Positions 4,149-5,301 of a stretch of 5,301 nucleotides of DNA are shown in pieces (the stretch's first letter is position 1; each line of letters begins with the position of its first letter). The translations under genes were made by a program, and so were the position numbers. Under the pieces are notes generated by a model. That model worked only from the letters and a program-made list of their open reading frames with translations, ran no database searches and was not told where the DNA came from. The DNA comes from an uncultured Clostridia bacterium (GTDB lineage: Bacteria; Bacillota; Clostridia; Christensenellales; UBA1242): positions 1 through 5,301 of the forward strand of contig CALWDV010000069.1 in the NCBI GenBank assembly GCA_944376785.1. The letters run 5' to 3'.

Positions 4149-4789
4149 GTTTTTATATTTGAATCACAAAAAACTTTTTTAATTTGATTTAAATATGCTG
4201 TGTAGGTTTGAAATTGAATTGGTGTGTAACTTATTAATATAACTTCTTTAATGTTAGTAAACTCACTTAACGCTCTTGTTACTTCATCAAAAACAGCAGG
4301 AACAGCTAAACGGGTTGGAAATCCAAAAATACCAGTTGAAATACCGGGGAAAGCAATTGTTTTTAAACCTTTTTCATTTGCTATTTTTAAGCTGTTATAG
4401 TAGCAATTTTTTAGTTGTTGTGTTTGAGCTTCGCGTTTGTTTCTGTCGTAAACTGGTCCAACTGTGTGAATAATAAACTTGCTTGGAAGTTTATATGCTT
4501 TTGTTATTTTTGCTTCGCCTGTTAAACAGGCATTAAGTGCAAGGCATTCTTCATTTAATTTTGGACCAGCGGCTTTATGAATTGCTCCATCAACTCCACC
4601 ACCACCCATTAAAGATGGATTTGCAGAATTAACAATGGCGTCACAACGAAGTTTTGTTATGTCACCATACATTAATTTAATTTTTTTTAAATTTTCTATT
4701 TGGCTTGGAGTGAATGTTGGTAAATCTTTAATACCATAATTTAATATGGTTTTAGATATTATGTCGTTAGATTTTAATGTTTTATCCAT
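4142..4789 (-). CDS. Macrodomain protein, YmdB/MacroD-like ADP-ribose hydrolase
   Basis: This is a 215-residue cytosolic macrodomain protein. MacroD-type enzymes bind ADP-ribose and remove it from acidic residues or hydrolyse O-acetyl-ADP-ribose produced by sirtuins. The core runs from about residue 38 to the end. GDITKLRCDAIVNSANPSL (42-60) and MGGGGVDGAIHKAAGP (61-76) match E. coli YmdB closely, with Asn57 and Asp67 at the positions of its catalytic Asn25 and Asp35. CLTGEA (88-93) and HTVGP (108-112) follow, then the phosphate loop GISTGIFGFP (149-158). All active-site motifs are intact, so activity is expected. Compared with YmdB (about 177 residues) there is an extra 32-residue N-terminus, MDKTLKSNDIISKTIL and onward, of unknown role. 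The ATG is preceded by AGAGAG 7 nt away. It has its own promoter (4832-4860) and a terminator across its stop codon, so it looks monocistronic. No ADP-ribosyltransferase or sirtuin gene is visible here. Class is certain; substrate is inferred. Confidence 0.92.
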   Translation of the reverse strand: MDKTLKSNDIISKTILNYGIKDLPTFTPSQIENLKKIKLMYGDITKLRCDAIVNSANPSLMGGGGVDGAIHKAAGPKLNEECLALNACLTGEAKITKAYKLPSKFIIHTVGPVYDRNKREAQTQQLKNCYYNSLKIANEKGLKTIAFPGISTGIFGFPTRLAVPAVFDEVTRALSEFTNIKEVILISYTPIQFQTYTAYLNQIKKVFCDSNIKTK

Positions 4790-4831
4790 AAAATTTCTCT
4801 CTTTATGTTAATTTGTTTTAACTTATTGTTA

Positions 4832-4860
4832 ATTATATCAAAATTAATGTTTATAGTAAA
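4832..4860 (-). promoter_or_regulatory. Promoter of the macrodomain gene
   Basis: On the minus strand TTTACT (4860-4855, four of six matches to TTGACA) is followed by 17 nt and TATAAT (4837-4832). The -10 is extended by TG one base upstream (TGATATAAT, 4840-4832). Transcription should start near 4825, giving a leader of about 35 nt. The 10-mer TTGATATAAT is identical to the one at the ygjV-like gene (2121-2130). Confidence 0.7.
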
Positions 4861-4869
4861 TTTAAATAG

Positions 4870-4887
4870 TGTTAAAATAATTTAACA
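4870..4887. repeat. AT-rich inverted repeat between folD and the macrodomain promoter
   Basis: TGTTAAA (4870-4876) and TTTAACA (4881-4887) are perfectly complementary around ATAA. The element is 15 nt downstream of the folD stop codon and 10 nt upstream of the macrodomain -35, so it could be either a weak terminator for folD or a protein-binding site at about -54 of the macrodomain promoter. As a terminator it is poor: one G-C pair and no run of U after it on the leftward strand. Confidence 0.35.
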
Positions 4888-4902
4888 TTAAAATAAAAAA
4901 AT

Positions 4903-5301
4903 TTAAAAAGTTAAATTGTTTTGCATTTTAAAAGCTTTAACCGTGTTTTTTAAAAGTGATGCAATGGTTAAAGGTCCAACGCCACCAGGAACAGGGGTTA
5001 TAAATGATGCAATGTTTTTTAAATTTTCAAAATCTGCATCTCCACAAATTCCTTTTTCTGTTCTATTAATTGAAACATCAATTATAACAGCATCTTTTTT
5101 TATCATGTCTGCTTTTAAAAATCCAATCTTTCCAACAGCAGTAACAACCACATCGGCATTCTTTGTTAATTCTGCAATATTTTTGGTGTGGCTATGGCAC
5201 ATTGTAACTGTTGCATTTGCATTAAGCATAAGTTGAAAAAGTGGTTTTCCAACCAACAAGCTTCTGTTAATAATAACCACATTTTTTCCATCTAAATTAA
5301 T
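4903..5301 (-). CDS. folD: Methylenetetrahydrofolate dehydrogenase/cyclohydrolase FolD, C-terminal part
   Basis: FolD is a cytosolic bifunctional enzyme that oxidises 5,10-methylene-THF with NAD(P)+ and hydrolyses the methenyl product to 10-formyl-THF, supplying one-carbon units for purines and formyl-Met-tRNA. The 132 visible codons are the NAD(P)-binding domain and C-terminal helix; the window edge removes roughly the first 150 residues, including the catalytic Lys/Tyr. The frame is open to the edge, starting INLDGKNVVI, so the GTG at 5280 is internal. Visible motifs are NRSLLVGKP near the start (the dinucleotide-loop GRSxxVGxP of the family), NATVTMCHSHTKN, ADVVVTAVGKIGF, AVIIDVSINR and the diagnostic ITPVPGGVGPLTIASLL. 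The first Gly of the GRS motif is Asn here. The gene stops with TAA at 4903 and is followed by the intergenic region holding the macrodomain promoter. Assignment is certain; only the N-terminal half cannot be checked. Confidence 0.96.
   Translation of the reverse strand: MNLDGKNVVIINRSLLVGKPLFQLMLNANATVTMCHSHTKNIAELTKNADVVVTAVGKIGFLKADMIKKDAVIIDVSINRTEKGICGDADFENLKNIASFITPVPGGVGPLTIASLLKNTVKAFKMQNNLTF

Noticed and set aside
4276..4473. Plus-strand open frame opposite the macrodomain gene
   Set aside because: The macrodomain motifs are on the other strand; this frame is Leu/Gln-rich noise.
4870..4887. Inverted repeat as a strong folD terminator
   Set aside because: It has a single G-C pair and no U-tract follows on the leftward strand, so it is listed only as a repeat of uncertain role.
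4916..5236. Plus-strand 106-codon open frame opposite folD
   Set aside because: FolD on the other strand is unmistakable, and this frame has no SD or recognisable domain.
4903..5280. GTG at 5280 as the start of a short FolD-like gene
   Set aside because: The frame stays open to the window edge and the preceding residues (INLDGKN) fit FolD, so this is an internal Val codon of a gene cut by the window.
1..5301. Reassigned genetic code (UGA as Trp), suggested by extreme AT bias and universal TAA stops
   Set aside because: Conserved proteins are full length under the standard code, use TGG for Trp, and show no in-frame TGA. All-TAA stops are expected from base composition.
1..5301. tRNA or other RNA genes, CRISPR repeats, insertion-sequence ends, defence-type gene cluster
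   Set aside because: No GC-rich cloverleaf, spaced repeats, transposase or terminal inverted repeats were seen. The macrodomain gene alone, with no ADP-ribosyltransferase, sirtuin or toxin partner in view, does not justify a defence or toxin-antitoxin call.

Overview
The window is chromosomal DNA from a very AT-rich bacterium (roughly a quarter G+C by eye). The eight genes whose 3' ends are visible all stop with TAA. Shine-Dalgarno sites are of the AGGAGG type, promoters are of the sigma-70/SigA type, and the conserved proteins resemble those of low-GC Gram-positive bacteria. An uncultured gut-type Bacillota (Clostridia or a Bacilli relative) is the best guess, but species and genus cannot be read from this sequence. 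Full-length conserved proteins with TGG for Trp and no internal TGA breaks argue for the standard bacterial code.

Left half (1-2744): single-gene transcription units in alternating directions. An unrecognised partial gene (leftward, 1-328) is driven by a perfect-consensus promoter. Divergent from it is a peptidase S51 family protein (467-1240, TTG start). A 20-bp bidirectional terminator (1240-1282) separates this from a leftward six-helix membrane protein with a coiled-coil tail (1291-1974), which appears to be built from three repeated two-helix modules. Divergent from that is a YgjV-family membrane protein (2139-2744), whose best promoter lies so close to its ATG that the mRNA may be leaderless. 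It ends in a second bidirectional terminator (2744-2775).

Right half (2794-5301): all genes run leftward and are housekeeping or nucleotide/RNA-quality genes. In transcription order they are folD (partial), a macrodomain ADP-ribose hydrolase with its own promoter, a terminator hairpin, rdgB (XTP/dITP pyrophosphatase), a 61-aa protein of unknown function whose ribosome-binding site overlaps the rdgB stop codon, and trmL (tRNA 2'-O-methyltransferase). rdgB, the small gene and trmL look like one operon.

No CRISPR array, mobile element, RNA gene or riboswitch was seen, and no gap between genes exceeds 300 bases. I do not see a convincing new multi-gene system. The points most worth following are the three-fold repeat in the membrane protein, the small protein in the rdgB-trmL operon, the possible leaderless ygjV transcript with a 19-nt palindrome at its promoter, and the terminator upstream of rdgB.
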